Source: Symbiodinium natans
Lineage: Eukaryota > Sar > Dinophyceae > Suessiales > Symbiodiniaceae
Reading direction: 5' to 3'
DNA: 64,000 nucleotides
NCBI GenBank assembly: GCA_905221605.1
Contig: CAJNDS010002144.1
Coordinates: 358,647 to 422,646, forward strand
Positions 40,097 to 50,939 of this stretch are shown here, in pieces. A program made the position numbers and the translations under genes. Positions within the stretch are counted from its first letter, which is position 1. Each line of letters starts with the position of its first letter. Under the pieces are notes generated by a model. The model was given only the letters and a program-made list of their open reading frames with translations, did no database searches and was not told where the DNA came from.

Positions 40097-42110
40097 TAAC
40101 CCTAAACCCTAAACCCTAAACCCTAAACCCTAAACCCTAAACCCTAAACCCTAAACCCTAAACCCTAAACCCTAAACCATGAGCCGGCAAGTCCCCTGGA
40201 CCCACGTCCAAGAAATGGGTGGAAGGTCCGCTTCTTGAGGTTGGCATTGCTTGCCGTCGCATGTGGGTTTGGGTGGGTTTGGGTTTACAGGCACTTTCCT
40301 TGAGGGTTGGGGTCGAGGGTCTTGGGGGCCCCCAAAGTGTGTGGGCATGGAGTCTTGGGCGTTCGGGGTCTTTCGGGCTTTGTTTACCAAGAAAAGTAGA
40401 AGGGAACATGTATCTCAGGTGATGGGGGGAGGAGTGGGGGGGGGGTGGGCGAGGGGGAGGGGGAGGGATTAGGCGTTGTGAGGTTTGCATTCCGCTTCCT
40501 CGCAAAAGTCCTCTTCGAGAGTCTAGGGTTTAGAGTGAAGGATTCAGTTTCATATCAAGACCCTGACCCTAAACCCTGAACCCTAAACCACAAGTGGTTG
40601 GGTCACCGCACGTTCTGACTGACGCGGTCGGCGGTCAATCTTGCGACAGAGGCCCTGGCCTGAGCGCGGAAGGCTAGGGTTTTGGGGCTTCAGGGCTTGA
40701 GGGCTTTAGGGGTTTAGGGTTACAGCCTTTGCCCGAAGGCTCCAAAGGACCCTCTTATACAGAGGGACTGGTACCTCCTGGGGAGGGTTCTGGGGCCTCA
40801 ATTTCTGATATTGGGGCCCAGGAGCCGTTGGGTGCTTTGGCTTTCAAGTAGGGCAATGGTAGCTAGAACTCCATATCTGCATGGTTGCAACCGCGGCCGG
40901 ATATCTTACAATGTTACGACTTCTGACTTGTGGCTGCCATGACACGGAAGCAAGTGCCTGAAAACACCGTACCACGTGGTTGAGGGTAAACCCTAAACCC
41001 TGCACCCTAAGCCACTTCTTCCGTACAATGGGAACGGTCCAAGGTCAGGGTTTAGGGCACCCGCCTCCTTCTGCTGGGATTTTGGCCCAAATAAATGTCA
41101 AGCCCCACAACCCTGAAGTCCTAACATGGCTAAAGCCCTAAAAGCCGAGGAAGCGGATGATACCCTAACACCCTGAAACCTACCTTATGAAGCCTAACCC
41201 CCTAGACCCCCAAGTCCTGAACCCTCAAGCCTAAACCCGAATAGCCTGAACCCTGAAGCTAAGCCTAAAACCCTGAAAATCCAAACGAAAAACCTAGCCG
41301 TAAAACCCTAAGCCCATAGAAGCCTACTGGTAAAACCCTACTCTCAAGGGACTAAAGGAGGGACCCTTATAGGGGACCTTCGGGGCAATAATGTAGGGGC
41401 TACTCAGGAATATAGGGACTATAATAAGGTCATATGGGGGCTCCATTAAAGGTTAAGGCTAAGGGTCCTTCTAGGAGTCTCTCCTTACTAGGCTGCCCAG
41501 TAACCTAGGCTTAAAAAGGGTAACCCTTTTTGCTTAAAGGGGTTTATAAGGGAACCTAAACCCCCCAAAAAAAGGGAATAAGGGCACTACTGGGCATCCT
41601 AGCTTACTAGACCCCCTAAGGAATCCTACTCTCTACGCCGCCTAGTGCTTCTCACCAAGCGACCAGAAGGCCGAGTGTAGTGAGCCATGCTCCGGCTGAA
41701 GCGCACCTCAGAAACCTAAACCTTTAAAGCCCCTGAGCCCCTAAACCCTTAAACCCTTAAACGCTTAAACCCTTGAACCGTTGACCCTTGAACCCTTCAC
41801 GATTCCGGGGGCTCAGGGTTCGGAGGAGCAGTCTGTTGAAGAGGAGAAAGAAACTAGATGCCTGTTTTGCGGGTTCCTCCCAAGTGGCCCAATGGTCCCA
41901 CGGCCTGCTGTTGGGGTTTAACTTGGGGCCGGGCGGCGGGGGAGGGGGGAAGATCCGATGATCAAGCCTAAACCCTATGAGCACGAAACCCTACAAGCCT
42001 AACTAAACCCGAAGCCCAGGAACCCCTAAACACAATAACCCTAAACCCTAAACCCAAGAACGCTAAACCCAAGAACCCTTCTAACCCTAAACCCTGCACA
42101 CTCCCTTAAC
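40097..42110. other. ITR-poor section with dispersed repeats
   Basis: A CCCTAAA array lies at 40098-40178, then only short or degenerate units to ~42110. 40180-40500 is open in several frames. 40738-40806 is a dispersed repeat (AAGGCTCCAAA ... GGTTCTGGGGCCTCAATTTC), with a second copy at 63945-63993. 41340-41480 has TATAGGG-rich words. 41490-41625 is the third copy of the repeat at 4989-5262. No gene recognised. Confidence 0.5.
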
Positions 42111-42210
42111 TTGGGATGTTCCCTCTTATACTAACAGTCCTTACTCGGGATAAACATAGGGGTACTACAATCCCTATTAAGGACTGTGAGTAAAGAGCGG
42201 AACATCCCAA
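42111..42210. mobile_element. Foldback element, family E (intact, 100 bp)
   Basis: 40-bp inverted ends, each beginning TTGGGATGTTCC and containing ACAGTCCTTA. Related half copies lie at 14597-14691. Confidence 0.7.
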
Positions 42211-42947
42211 CCCTAAAAACGAAACCCTCTTCAGTTTCGCTGAAATCTTTCCGGCTGCTGTTCTTTTTCCCCCCTGGCACGGCCGTTCGCAAGCTCGCTT
42301 GTTGCAAAGAAGAACTGGAATTTATTGCCCAAACAGTGTGTCGTTTCCGATTCAAGAGGAAGGGGGGTTCCTATACGTTAAGAGTCGGTACATGATGCCG
42401 CGCATCGTGCGCCCTGCCGGCACCGGGCTGGCCTCGAAACTGTCGTCGCTTTTGGGCGTCCGTGTTCGCCACATGCGAAAACAGTCGTCGCTTTGTTGAG
42501 ATTCTGGTGTGGTGCCTTTGATGCAGTGGGATGCTTTGGCGTGCCCACATGGTCTCTCACTGTTTGGGTTCTGTGCTGGCCTAATGCTGTGTTTTGGGAA
42601 ATGTCTCATTATGATTCTCTTCTATCTCCTTTTGAAGGGGTCTTTGGCACGTAGTAGAAGTACAAGAAAATCTGAATAACAGAACGCCGAGGGCCAAAAG
42701 ACCAAAGAAAACCCTAAACCCTAAACCCTACACCCTACACCCTAAACCCTAAACCAAGCAAATAGCCGGGGAAACTCCTCACCGATTCTAGAGGAGTGTC
42801 GAATTCAAGCAAGTGGAGAGCCAGCTTGTAACTCCGATCGCCGGTCTTCAAAACCCTAAACCCTATATACACCCCAACCCTGAAACCAAAACCCCAAAGC
42901 CCTAAAGCCTAAACCCTAAACCCTGAACCCTGAACCCTGAACCCTAC
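42211..42947. other. ITR-poor spacer and CCCTAAA units
   Basis: 42211-42700 is ~490 bp of low-copy DNA, open on both strands in parts, with GTCGTCGCTTT occurring twice (42441, 42485). CCCTAAA units lie at 42710-42755 and 42850-42945. No family recognised. Confidence 0.4.
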
Positions 42948-43028
42948 CTCTGGATGCATCCCAAGGGCGCGCTCATGGAGGAGTTCACGCCTTCCGAGCG
43001 GCTTGATGAGTTCAAATCCAGGGTTTAG
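42948..43028 (+). pseudogene. Coding-like fragment, unknown family
   Basis: Forward frame of 26 codons filling the spacer between a CCCTGAA array and a TTTAGGG array, with TAG formed by the first telomeric unit. The text (HPKGALMEEFTPSERLDEFK) has the balanced composition of a folded protein. No family recognised. Confidence 0.4.
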
Positions 43029-45115
43029 GGTTTAGGGCTTAGGGCTTAGGGCTTAGGGTTTAGGGCTTCAGGATTTAGGGGTGTAGGCTTTAGGGGTGTA
43101 CTGTTTAATTAGGGTTTCGGGGGGTGTAGGGTTAATTACGGCGTAGGGTTGAGGGTGCAGGCCCCAGGTTTTCAGGGCTAAGGGTGCTCCCCCCCAAACC
43201 CTAAACCCTAAACCCGAGACCCTCAAAGCCCTATGAAATCCCAAACGCCTTGCAAGTGTGTATCCCCTTTGAGTCCTCATCCTAAAAGCTAAACCCATCA
43301 TGAGCCCTAAACTCTGAAGCAACAGTCCCGAGTTTAGGGCTTAGGGTTTAGGGCTTAGGGTTGAGGGACATATTCTTCGCCCCCAAAGGGTTTCGGGACG
43401 GGGGGTGTAAGGCGCTTCCATTCCTGATTTCCAAGCCCCTGTAAAACCCTAGGCCAGCCCTCAACCCTAAACCACCCCGAATCCTCTACCCGAAAGTCTA
43501 AACCATGAGCCCTAAAAACCTCAACCCTAAACCTAAACCCTAAACCCTAAACCCTAAACCCTCAACCCTCAACCCTCAACCCTAGGCCCTAAACCCTAAT
43601 CCTAAACTCAAATAAGGAGCCCAAGGTTGACAGAGCGCCATCGAGCCAGAGTTCGCGATTTCAGGTGCCCCCAAGGCGGTCGCCGGGTCCTGAGTCGCTG
43701 ATGCGGAACATGGGGTCGCGTTCCTCGTTCTGGCCCCCCACGGCCAGCATCGGCCGCCCCCGCGGTACGGCACAGGAAGGGCCACCACGTCCGACATTCA
43801 CTCTCTCTTGCCATCTGCAGTACTATTATGGAATTAGGTACCCAACAACCCTGTTTAGTATATAGTTTTGGGTGCTATAAGTCCATAGTGGTACTGGAGA
43901 TGAGCCCTCTGGGTTGTAAGAATCTCGAAATCCTGTCCTCCACTCGGATTGTTAGCACGGTGCTCCGGCCAGTTTGGTCGTGCGCGATCCTTAAGTCATT
44001 GCTTAAGGCCCCGAAACCCTAAACCCTAAACCCTAAGCCCTAAACCCTATAAACCCTTAAGTCATTGCTTAAGGGGCTTCGTTGAAATAGGCAGGGGGGG
44101 TGGCTAGGCTTCTGGGTTTGGGGTCTATGGACTTAGGGATAGTTCAGGGTTTCGGGGTTAGGGTTTGGGGTTGTGGGTAGTTTCGGATTTAGGGTTTAGG
44201 GTTTAGGGTTTAAAGTTTAGGGTTTAGGGTTTAGGGTAGTTTAATGTTCCAGGGTCAAGGGTTTCTGTGCCAGGGCGCTGATCGTGTCCAGAGCCACAGC
44301 AGCTCTCGTCATGGCCTTGCACACGTAGACTGCATCAGGGTTAGCTGCAGTGCAAAGCCCCCCCAAAAAGGCAGATCCATGAAGGTATATCTACAGTGCA
44401 TAGCCTCCCCAAACTGGTACATCCATGCAGGTAGGCCTAGCCGAAAGAAACCAAACCCCTGCTAGTCTTGGGGTTGCTTCAAGACTCCAAGAAAGCCCGG
44501 GGTTCAGGGAACCCTAAACCCTAAACCCTAAACCCTAAACCCTAAACCCTAAACCCTAAACCTTTAGGGTTTGGAGTTGAACGCTTCAAGATGGGAGAGG
44601 AAACATCCGTAAGCCAGGTATTAGGTGGTCCCTGATTACGCAGCCTTGGGTCCGCCCCAAACCCTAAACCCTAAACCCTAAACACTGGGCCACCCCCAAT
44701 CCCTACACCTCCCTAAACCCTAAACCCTAAACCCTAAACCCTAAACCCTAAACCCTAAACCCTAAACCCTAAACCCTAAACCCTAAGCCCGGGTCTGTAG
44801 TAACCAGAACTCTCATGTTTGCTTCTCAGACATGGACCCCACACAGCCTTAAGCCCCAAACCCTAAACCAGTAAACTCCAAACCCTAAGGGTTGGGGGTT
44901 TAGAGTTCAAACAGGGCTCGGGGTTTCAAATAGGGTTTAGGGTTTAAGTAGGGTTTAGGGCTTAGCCTTAGACTACTGCAACCCACCTGCATGGTAAAAC
45001 AATGAAAGCCAGCTCGATAGACTTGAAGACACCTGTTGTACCTAGTTGCTGAGTGCCCTGGGTCAAACAAGCTGAACTATTCAGTTCTGGTGGATGCCGC
45101 ACAAGGAAAAACACC
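43020..45115. other. Telomeric-repeat mosaic
   Basis: TTTAGGG/CTTAGGG lies at 43020-43080, 43325-43360 and 44190-44240. CCCTAAA lies at 43195-43225, 43510-43605, 44010-44050, 44510-44562, 44660-44690 and 44704-44788 (12 units). 43610-44005 is low-copy DNA, open on both strands, without a domain. CTTAAGTCATTGCTTAAGG at ~43990 recurs at ~44047, flanking the 44010-44050 ITR as CTTAAGTCATTGCTTAAGG on both sides. Confidence 0.55.
43990..44075. repeat. ITR flanked by a 19-bp direct repeat
   Basis: CTTAAGTCATTGCTTAAGG occurs just before (~43990-44008) and just after (~44047-44067) a CCCTAAA/CCCTAAG block. The repeat is identical and contains the palindromic CTTAAG. It resembles a target-site duplication, or duplication of a small palindrome, around a telomeric insertion. 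Confidence 0.7.
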
Positions 45116-45215
45116 AAGTATAGGGGCCGCAATAATTAGAACAGATTTTTTTGGGGGGGTTCTAGTATAGTTAGAAAGGGACCAGAAGGAAATAGTATCA
45201 GAAACTGCTCCGACC
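45116..45215 (+). mobile_element. Foldback element, family C
   Basis: TATAGGGGCCGCAATAATTA, then TTTTTTTGGGGGGGTTCTAG, then AGAAAGGGACCAGAAGG, in the order of the other family-C copies. The right end is not obvious. Confidence 0.5.
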
Positions 45216-45263
45216 ACAATGTGACTCAGCTACTAAGTGTATCTGCGGCACACGAACCTTCGA

Positions 45264-45310
45264 GGTTTAGGGTTTAGGGTTTTTGAACCCTAAACCCTAA
45301 ACCCTAAACC
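45264..45310. repeat. Head-to-head telomeric junction
   Basis: TTTAGGG units run into CCCTAAA units across only TTTTTGAA. This polarity (G-rich then C-rich) is what an end-to-end telomere fusion leaves. A similar junction lies at 45404-45462. Confidence 0.75.
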
Positions 45311-45439
45311 TTTTACCACTCAGAAGGCACCATCGGCCCGAAAACCCAGGAAGGCCACCACCCAACGCCCGAGCAGCGAGAGTTAGGCCAAGGGTGTTTT
45401 AGATTTTAGGGTTTAGGGTTTAGGGTTTAGGGTTTAGGT

Positions 45440-45740
45440 AACCCTATAACCCTAAACCCTAAAGCCTAAGCCTTTAACCCTATAACCCTATAACCCTATA
45501 AGCCTATAACCCTATAACCCTATAACCCTATAACCCTATAACCCTCTAACCCTCTAACCCTATAACCCTCTAACCCTATAACCCAATAACCCTCTAACCC
45601 TCTATCCCTCTAACCCTCTAACCCTCTAACCCTATAACCCTATAACCCTATAACCCTATAACCCTCTAACCCTATAACCCTCTAAGCCTCTAACCCTCTA
45701 ACCCTCACCCTATAACCCTATAACCCTATAACCCTAAACA
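45440..45740 (-). repeat. 8-bp telomere-like array CCCTATAA with CCCTCTAA variants
   Basis: About 34 units, mostly CCCTATAA, with CCCTCTAA intermixed in small runs. It immediately follows a TTTAGGG array (45404-45438) in opposite polarity. Confidence 0.9.
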
Positions 45741-45801
45741 CGAAAACCCGGAACTCTGAGTTTAGGGTCTTTTAGGGCTTAGGGTTCCCCCCCCCCCCCT
45801 A

Positions 45802-45924
45802 ACCTCGAGCAGCCCCAGTGCACCCGGCCAATGTGCCCCGAAGCTGGCAATGCAGGTGTTGAAGCCTTCGGTCTGCTGGGAGATGGCTCAGGATGCTGCG
45901 GCCAAGTGTGGGGAAGGCTTTGGG
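45802..45924 (+). pseudogene. Coding-like fragment, unknown family
   Basis: Forward frame open for ~41 codons between a poly-C tract and poly-G/TTTAGGG repeats. A helical segment (KLAMQVLKPSVCWEMAQDAA) looks like real protein. No family recognised. Confidence 0.35.
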
Positions 45925-45932
45925 GGGGGGGG

Positions 45933-46081
45933 TAGGGTTTAGGGTTTAGGGTTTAGGGTTTAGGGGTTTAGGGGTTTAGGGGTTTAGGGGTTTAGGGGTT
46001 TAGGGTTTAGGGTTTAGGGTTTAGGGTTTAGGGTTTAGGGTTTAGGGTGTAGGGTGTAGGGTGTAGGGTGTAGGGTGTAGG
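45933..46081 (+). repeat. TTTAGGG array with TTTAGGGG and TGTAGGG sub-blocks
   Basis: Canonical units, then about six TTTAGGGG (45961-46005), canonical again, then five TGTAGGG (46048-46081). Variants are clustered, not scattered. Confidence 0.9.
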
Positions 46082-47611
46082 AGAGATTACCAACCCCTAC
46101 CGGGCCACGGCGCAGGGTGGCGGGGGGCGGGGTGGGGCTGCACACATAAGGTTTAGGGTTTAGGGTTTAGGGTTTAGGGTTTAGGGTTTAGGGTTTAGGG
46201 TCGTTGGCTTCTTGGTTGCGGGTTCAAGATTTGGGGTTTGGGCTTCTGAGTTAGAATCCCTCCACGATCCTGGAACCTATCCCCCAAAACCATCCAAAAC
46301 CCCCACGCCTGCATCATCAAACCCCAAACCCCAAACCCTAAACCCTAAACCCTTAATCCGAAACCCTAAACCCTAAACCCTAAACCCTAAACCCTAAGCG
46401 GCCTTCCTGGAGCCCTGCCACCTGAGACTCAGCAACCTTGCAGACCTCAGCTAACTAGGGTGGTTTAGGGTTTGGGGTTTGGGGTTTAGGGTTTAGGGTT
46501 TAGGGTTTAGGGCTTAAGCACAATGGCCCTAAAACCCCAAACCATAACTCCATCAGAGACCCTCATAATTCAATTTCTCCTGGTTGAAGTAAGCTATTCC
46601 GGTTCGACCGTTTCTGAAGGACCCACCACCACTTTGACAGCAGGTACCTTGTTGTACCAGTATGAGGTGAGAACAACTCCACCAATAGCCTCGTGGTTTT
46701 GCCCACATCCTCCTGGCATCTGCACACCCTAAACCTAAGCCCGCAAGCACAAACGAATCCAGCGAGTTTTCAATGTGGATTTGCTGTAGAACTTGGGTGA
46801 AAGGCGTGTAAATAAACTTGGCAGAACCACCTTCTTAGGTTCACCACGTTTACGCCCTTCACCGAAACCTTGCCAAGGCGCTGATGGTGTCGGCGACAAG
46901 GTTGGAGCCTTGCGGTTTTAGGGTTTGGGGTTTTGGGGTGGGGGGAGGGGGGGGGGGGGGGAGCCCTAACCCTTTGTCCCGGGCAGATGCACCGAGGCTA
47001 TGTATGGACGATAAAGGGAGTTCTAAACGAATTCGAACAACCCTAAAAAGGGAACAAAGGCCTACTCCGGGGCATAGATAAAGTCGACAACAGGACATGG
47101 GACAAAATCACAACACGTATCTTGACCAGCCATGTTTGCAGCTTCGACAGGGCCCGATTGTACCAAGCTATATGCTTCTTACTTGATTGTGATTGAAAAG
47201 CAAGAGCCGAAACTGGCTTGAAGAAGACGACCGATACAAAAGAGGAATGTCACTGTCCGATAACGTCTTCTGAAAAACAGGCTTATTGGGATTGCGCACC
47301 CTGCCTCCCCGCCCTCCCAGTATTGTAAATCTCGAACACTTACACCCACCGACGGGGGGACTGGTATGTAACCCCAAGCTAAAACCGTAAGCCCGAAACG
47401 CTATACCCTAAACTCTAAACCCGAAACCCTAACCCTAAACAACCCTAACTCTAAACCTAAACGTTAAACCATCGCTAAACCTTCAACCCTCAAACCCTAG
47501 CTCTAATGGACCCTGAACCCTGAGCCCTGAGCCCTGAGCCCTGAACCCTGAACCCTAGACCCAAAACCCAAAACCCTAAACCCTAAACCCTATTCAAACC
47601 CTAACTCAAAT
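46082..47611. other. Telomeric-repeat mosaic
   Basis: TTTAGGG lies at 46150-46200 and 46465-46515. CCCTAAA lies at 46320-46400 and, degenerate, at 47405-47600. 46523-47390 is a long ITR-poor stretch with a G run at ~46940-46960. Several 65-80-codon frames occur on both strands without domains. Confidence 0.5.
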
Positions 47612-47680
47612 GCGGCTACTGCGGCGCTGTACGCGGAGGAGAAGTTCCAGAGCCTTCACTCCGCCAGGCTGGGTTTGCGG
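47612..47680 (+). pseudogene. Coding-like fragment, unknown family
   Basis: Forward frame of 23 codons filling the spacer before a TTTGGGG/TTTAGGG array (ALYAEEKFQSLHSARL). Short; composition-based call only. Confidence 0.3.
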
Positions 47681-47850
47681 TTTGGGGTTTGGGGTTTGGG
47701 GTTTAGGGTTTAGGGTTTAGGGTTTAGGGTTTAGGGTCTAGGGTCTAGGGTCTAGGGTCTAGGGTCCAGGGTCTAGGGTTCAAGGTTCAGGGTTCAGGGT
47801 TCAGGGTTCAGGGTTCAGGGTCCAGTTCAGCGTTTAGGGTTTAGGGCTAA
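47681..47850 (+). repeat. TTTAGGG array with homogeneous TCTAGGG and TTCAGGG runs
   Basis: TTTGGGG then TTTAGGG, then about five TCTAGGG (47737-47777), then about six TTCAGGG (47778-47822). Each variant is amplified in place. Confidence 0.9.
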
Positions 47851-48983
47851 GGCTGGGGAATCAGGTAGCGAGGGTTTGAGAGAGAGAGATAGAGACAGAG
47901 CTACTTTAGGGTTTGGGGCGTTTAGGGTTGCTTTAGGAATTCTTGGGCTTCAGGGCTTCTCGGGTTTAGGGTTTTGGGTTTGGGGTTTAGGGTTCGGGTT
48001 TCGGGTTCAGGGCTAGAGGCCGAGTACCGCAAATTGTCTGTGTAGCTCTCTAAATCAATGGTGTCTTCTTTGCTGGGTGGGGGGGGGGGTTACCCTTACA
48101 CCCTAAACCCTAAACCCTAAACCCTAAACCCTAAACCCTCAACCCTCAACCCCAAACCCAAAACCTTAAACCCTCAACCCTCAACCCTCAACCCTAACCC
48201 TGAACCCTAAACCCACTTCTGAAGGAACAACACGAGGAAACCCCCAAAGCAGCCACGAACTTGCAAGCTGGTTGGCTCCCAGTAGGGCTTCGGGTTCAGG
48301 GTTCAGGGTTCAGGGTTTAGGGTTTAGGGTTTAGGGTTCAGGGTTTAGGGGTTAGGGCTTAGGGTTTGCAACCTTAGAACCCCTAAACCCTCGCAGTCAG
48401 GGGCACCGCCAGCCAGAGCTTCTTGGAAGCGAGGGCGCCGGCAGCAGAGTTTGCAGTCACCAGGTCCCAGCACATCTGACGCATAGTGCGTCAAGGACTT
48501 GGGGTGTGTTTAGCGTTTCGGGTTTAGGGGTTTAGGGGTTTAGGGGTTTAGGGGTTTAGGGGTTTAGGGGTTTAGGGGTTTAGGTGTTTAGGGGTTTAGG
48601 GTTTAGGGTTTAGGGTTTAGGGTTTGGGGAGTTGGGCTTTGAGGGTTTCGGGTTGGATTGGAAAGTCGGTTTGTGATGCCATATGTTCCCCCTACAAACG
48701 GTGAGGGTAGCGCAGAAGAGAGGTAGGTTTTGCAGAGGCTTTGGGGGGTGGGGGCTCCCGAAACCCTAAACCCTAAACCCTAAACCCTAAACTCTAAAGA
48801 TGGTTGAGGGATTTCTAGACTTCATGAGATGGCGCGCGACTGTGGCTGTTCTGTGGTAACCGTTGCTTAGGTCATCATGGGTTCAGGGTTTAGGATGTAG
48901 GGTTGTCCTTCCAAAACCCACAAACACCTATGGCAAGAACCCCTCGCAGGGGGCTGTTAAGGTCGCTAAACCACAAACCCTAA
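47851..48983. other. Telomeric-repeat mosaic
   Basis: CCCTAAA/CCCTCAA lies at 48095-48210. TTCAGGG/TTTAGGG lies at 48290-48370. TTTAGGGG (8-bp, about nine units) lies at 48521-48600, then canonical to 48625. CCCTAAA lies at 48755-48800. The spacer 48222-48296 reads forward KEQHEETPKAATNLQ. The spacer 48383-48500 reads on the reverse strand from an ATG, including CWDLVTANSAAGALASKK. Both are coding-like but unassigned. Confidence 0.5.
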
Positions 48984-49148
48984 ATTCCCTACTTGCTGTA
49001 CAGCAGCCTACACAAGCGAAATACGTCCTGCATGGGTATTGAGCGCGCCTTAATTTCAGAAGAGCTGCAACTGGACCCGGCTAAGCCGTTGCCAACCGGA
49101 TTTCAAAAGCGCTTACAACCCGAACCGAAGCACCCGCAAAGACAATGA
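48984..49148 (+). pseudogene. Coding-like fragment with ATG and stop, unknown family
   Basis: Open from 48984, with ATG at 49032 and TGA at 49146-49148 (38 residues from ATG). The text (ERALISEELQLDPAKPLPTG) is strongly protein-like, with a basic C-terminus. Could be a last exon. No family recognised. ITR begins ~20 bp downstream (49160). Confidence 0.4.
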
Positions 49149-50354
49149 AGAAAAGAACCCTCAAATAGGGTTTAGGGTTTAGGGTTTAGCGTTTAGGGTT
49201 TAGGGGGGTAGGGTTTAGGGCTCAGGTTTAGGGTTTAGAGGTTCAAGTCGTCAAAGCCAGAGGTCTTTGCGATTCGGCACCTACGCCAACAATGGCTCCT
49301 CAGTATAAACCCCCCAATAGTGGGCTTCCCTATAATAGTCATAATAACAACAATAATAATCAACAATACTAAACATAATCTGAATAATAAAATCAAGAGG
49401 AACCCCAATAAGGTACCCTAAGTTTGGAAACCCCCCTGTCAGGGCTTGGGGTTCTAAGCCCGACAAGCTGAAATAGCCTACCCGATAAGGCTTAATATAG
49501 GGGCCTTAAGAATTCGAGTGGGTTTTTTTCTTTATTCCGACCCCTCCATAAAAGCTTCCTCCAGCCGCCTTGCTGGCCATCTCCTCCAACAATTGCAGGG
49601 AGCCACGCCAGAAGCGGCCACGAGAGCAGCTGGCAAGGGCCTGTGTTTTGGGGGGGCGAGGGGAAAACCCCCATAAAACCCTAAACCCTGAACCCTGAAC
49701 CCTAAACCCTAAACCCTAAACCGTTGGGGGTTTATAGGATTTGGGGCGTCTGAAGCGCTGGGCCGTGGGGTGTTCGTATGGGCTTTAGTTGGGACACTAG
49801 GGCTGTGGCGACTTCTTTGGTTGCTTTTCGGGCTGAGGGTGTGGAGTCTGGGGCGTAATTCTTGGGTTTTCGGATGCCTGAACCCTAAACCCTAAACCCT
49901 AAACTTTGGCCCTAAACCCTAAATAAACCCTAAACCCTAAACCCTAAACCCTAAACCTAACCCTAAACCCTAAACCCTAGGGTTTAGGGTTTAGGGTTTA
50001 GGGTCTAAACTTGCAGCAGGTTTCCAAATCAAGTCTCCGAACACAAGGAGCGCAACCTAGTCTCCCCTCCAGCACGGGGGCTTAGGGCTTATTTAGGGTT
50101 AAGGGTTTAGGGTTCAGGGTTTAGGGTTTAGTGTTTAGGGTTCAGGCGGTTTAGGGTTTAGAGTTTACAAGGTTTAGGATTTACCCGCAAAACCCTAAAC
50201 CTTAAACTTTGTAGACCCCACGACTAAACTCCAAACCCCAAACCCTAAACCCTAAACCCTGAACCCGAAACCCGAAACCCTAAACCCTAACCGTAAACCC
50301 CAAACCCCAAACCCCAAACCCCAAACCCTAAACCCTAAACCCTAAACCCTAAAC
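49149..50354. other. Telomeric-repeat mosaic with foldback fragments
   Basis: TTTAGGG lies at 49160-49240. 49300-49440 carries family-D words (AAGGTACCC...TTGGAAACCCCCC) around an AT-rich core. 49494-49555 is a short family-C element (AATATAGGGGCCTTAAGAAT ... TATTCCGACCCCT). CCCTAAA lies at 49675-49725, 49878-49978 and 50195-50354. TTTAGGG lies at 49980-50008 and 50090-50190. Confidence 0.55.
49957..50008. repeat. Perfect telomeric palindrome (C-rich then G-rich)
   Basis: CCCTAAA units meet TTTAGGG units at a central CCCTAGGG (49975-49982) with no spacer. The polarity is opposite to a fused telomere and would form a hairpin. Confidence 0.8.
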
Positions 50355-50456
50355 CTCTGCCAAGCTAGGGACGAGATTGCCCCGCAGCGTGGCGTCGACT
50401 CGCACCCGGCAATGGAAGATGCTGACAAGGGCGACGCGCCATCCTTGCGGGTTTAG
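50355..50456 (+). pseudogene. Coding-like fragment, unknown family
   Basis: Forward frame of 33 codons filling the spacer between CCCTAAA and TTTAGGG arrays, with TAG supplied by the telomeric unit. Charged text (RDEIAPQRGVDSHPAMEDAD). No family recognised. Confidence 0.35.
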
Positions 50457-50939
50457 GGTTTAGGGTTTAGGGTTTAGGGTTTAGGTTTAGGGTAACTGCT
50501 AGACTTTGATGTGCTTGGGCTGTGTCTTCAGAGGCGGTAAAGGGGAGCCTAGACATACAGAGAAAGGGAACAACACTGTGGGCCCTAGCTCTTGTATATC
50601 AAGCCCCAAACCCACCTTTAGGGTTTGGGGTTTAGGGTTTAGGGATTAGGGTTTAGGGATCCAAACCCTATACCCGAAACCCCCAAAGCGCTGCACTAGC
50701 GCAATGAAAGGGGACCCAAGCCCAGGATTTGGGGGGATCTGGGGGTGAGGGCTTCAGTCTTGGGCTTGGGTTTCGGTTTTGGGGTTTGGTTTAGGGTTTA
50801 GGGTTTAGAGTTTAGGGTTTCGGGCTTAGGGTTTAGGGTTTAGGGCTTGGGGTTTGGGGTTTGGGGTTCAAGTCTGTGATGAAGACTTCATCGCCAAAGG
50901 CGAAAGGCAAACCAAAGAAAATTGAAACCCTCCTGCAAA
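50457..50939. other. Telomeric-repeat mosaic
   Basis: TTTAGGG arrays lie at 50457-50490, 50620-50665 and 50790-50870, the last ending in TTTGGGG. Spacers carry nothing recognised. Confidence 0.6.
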
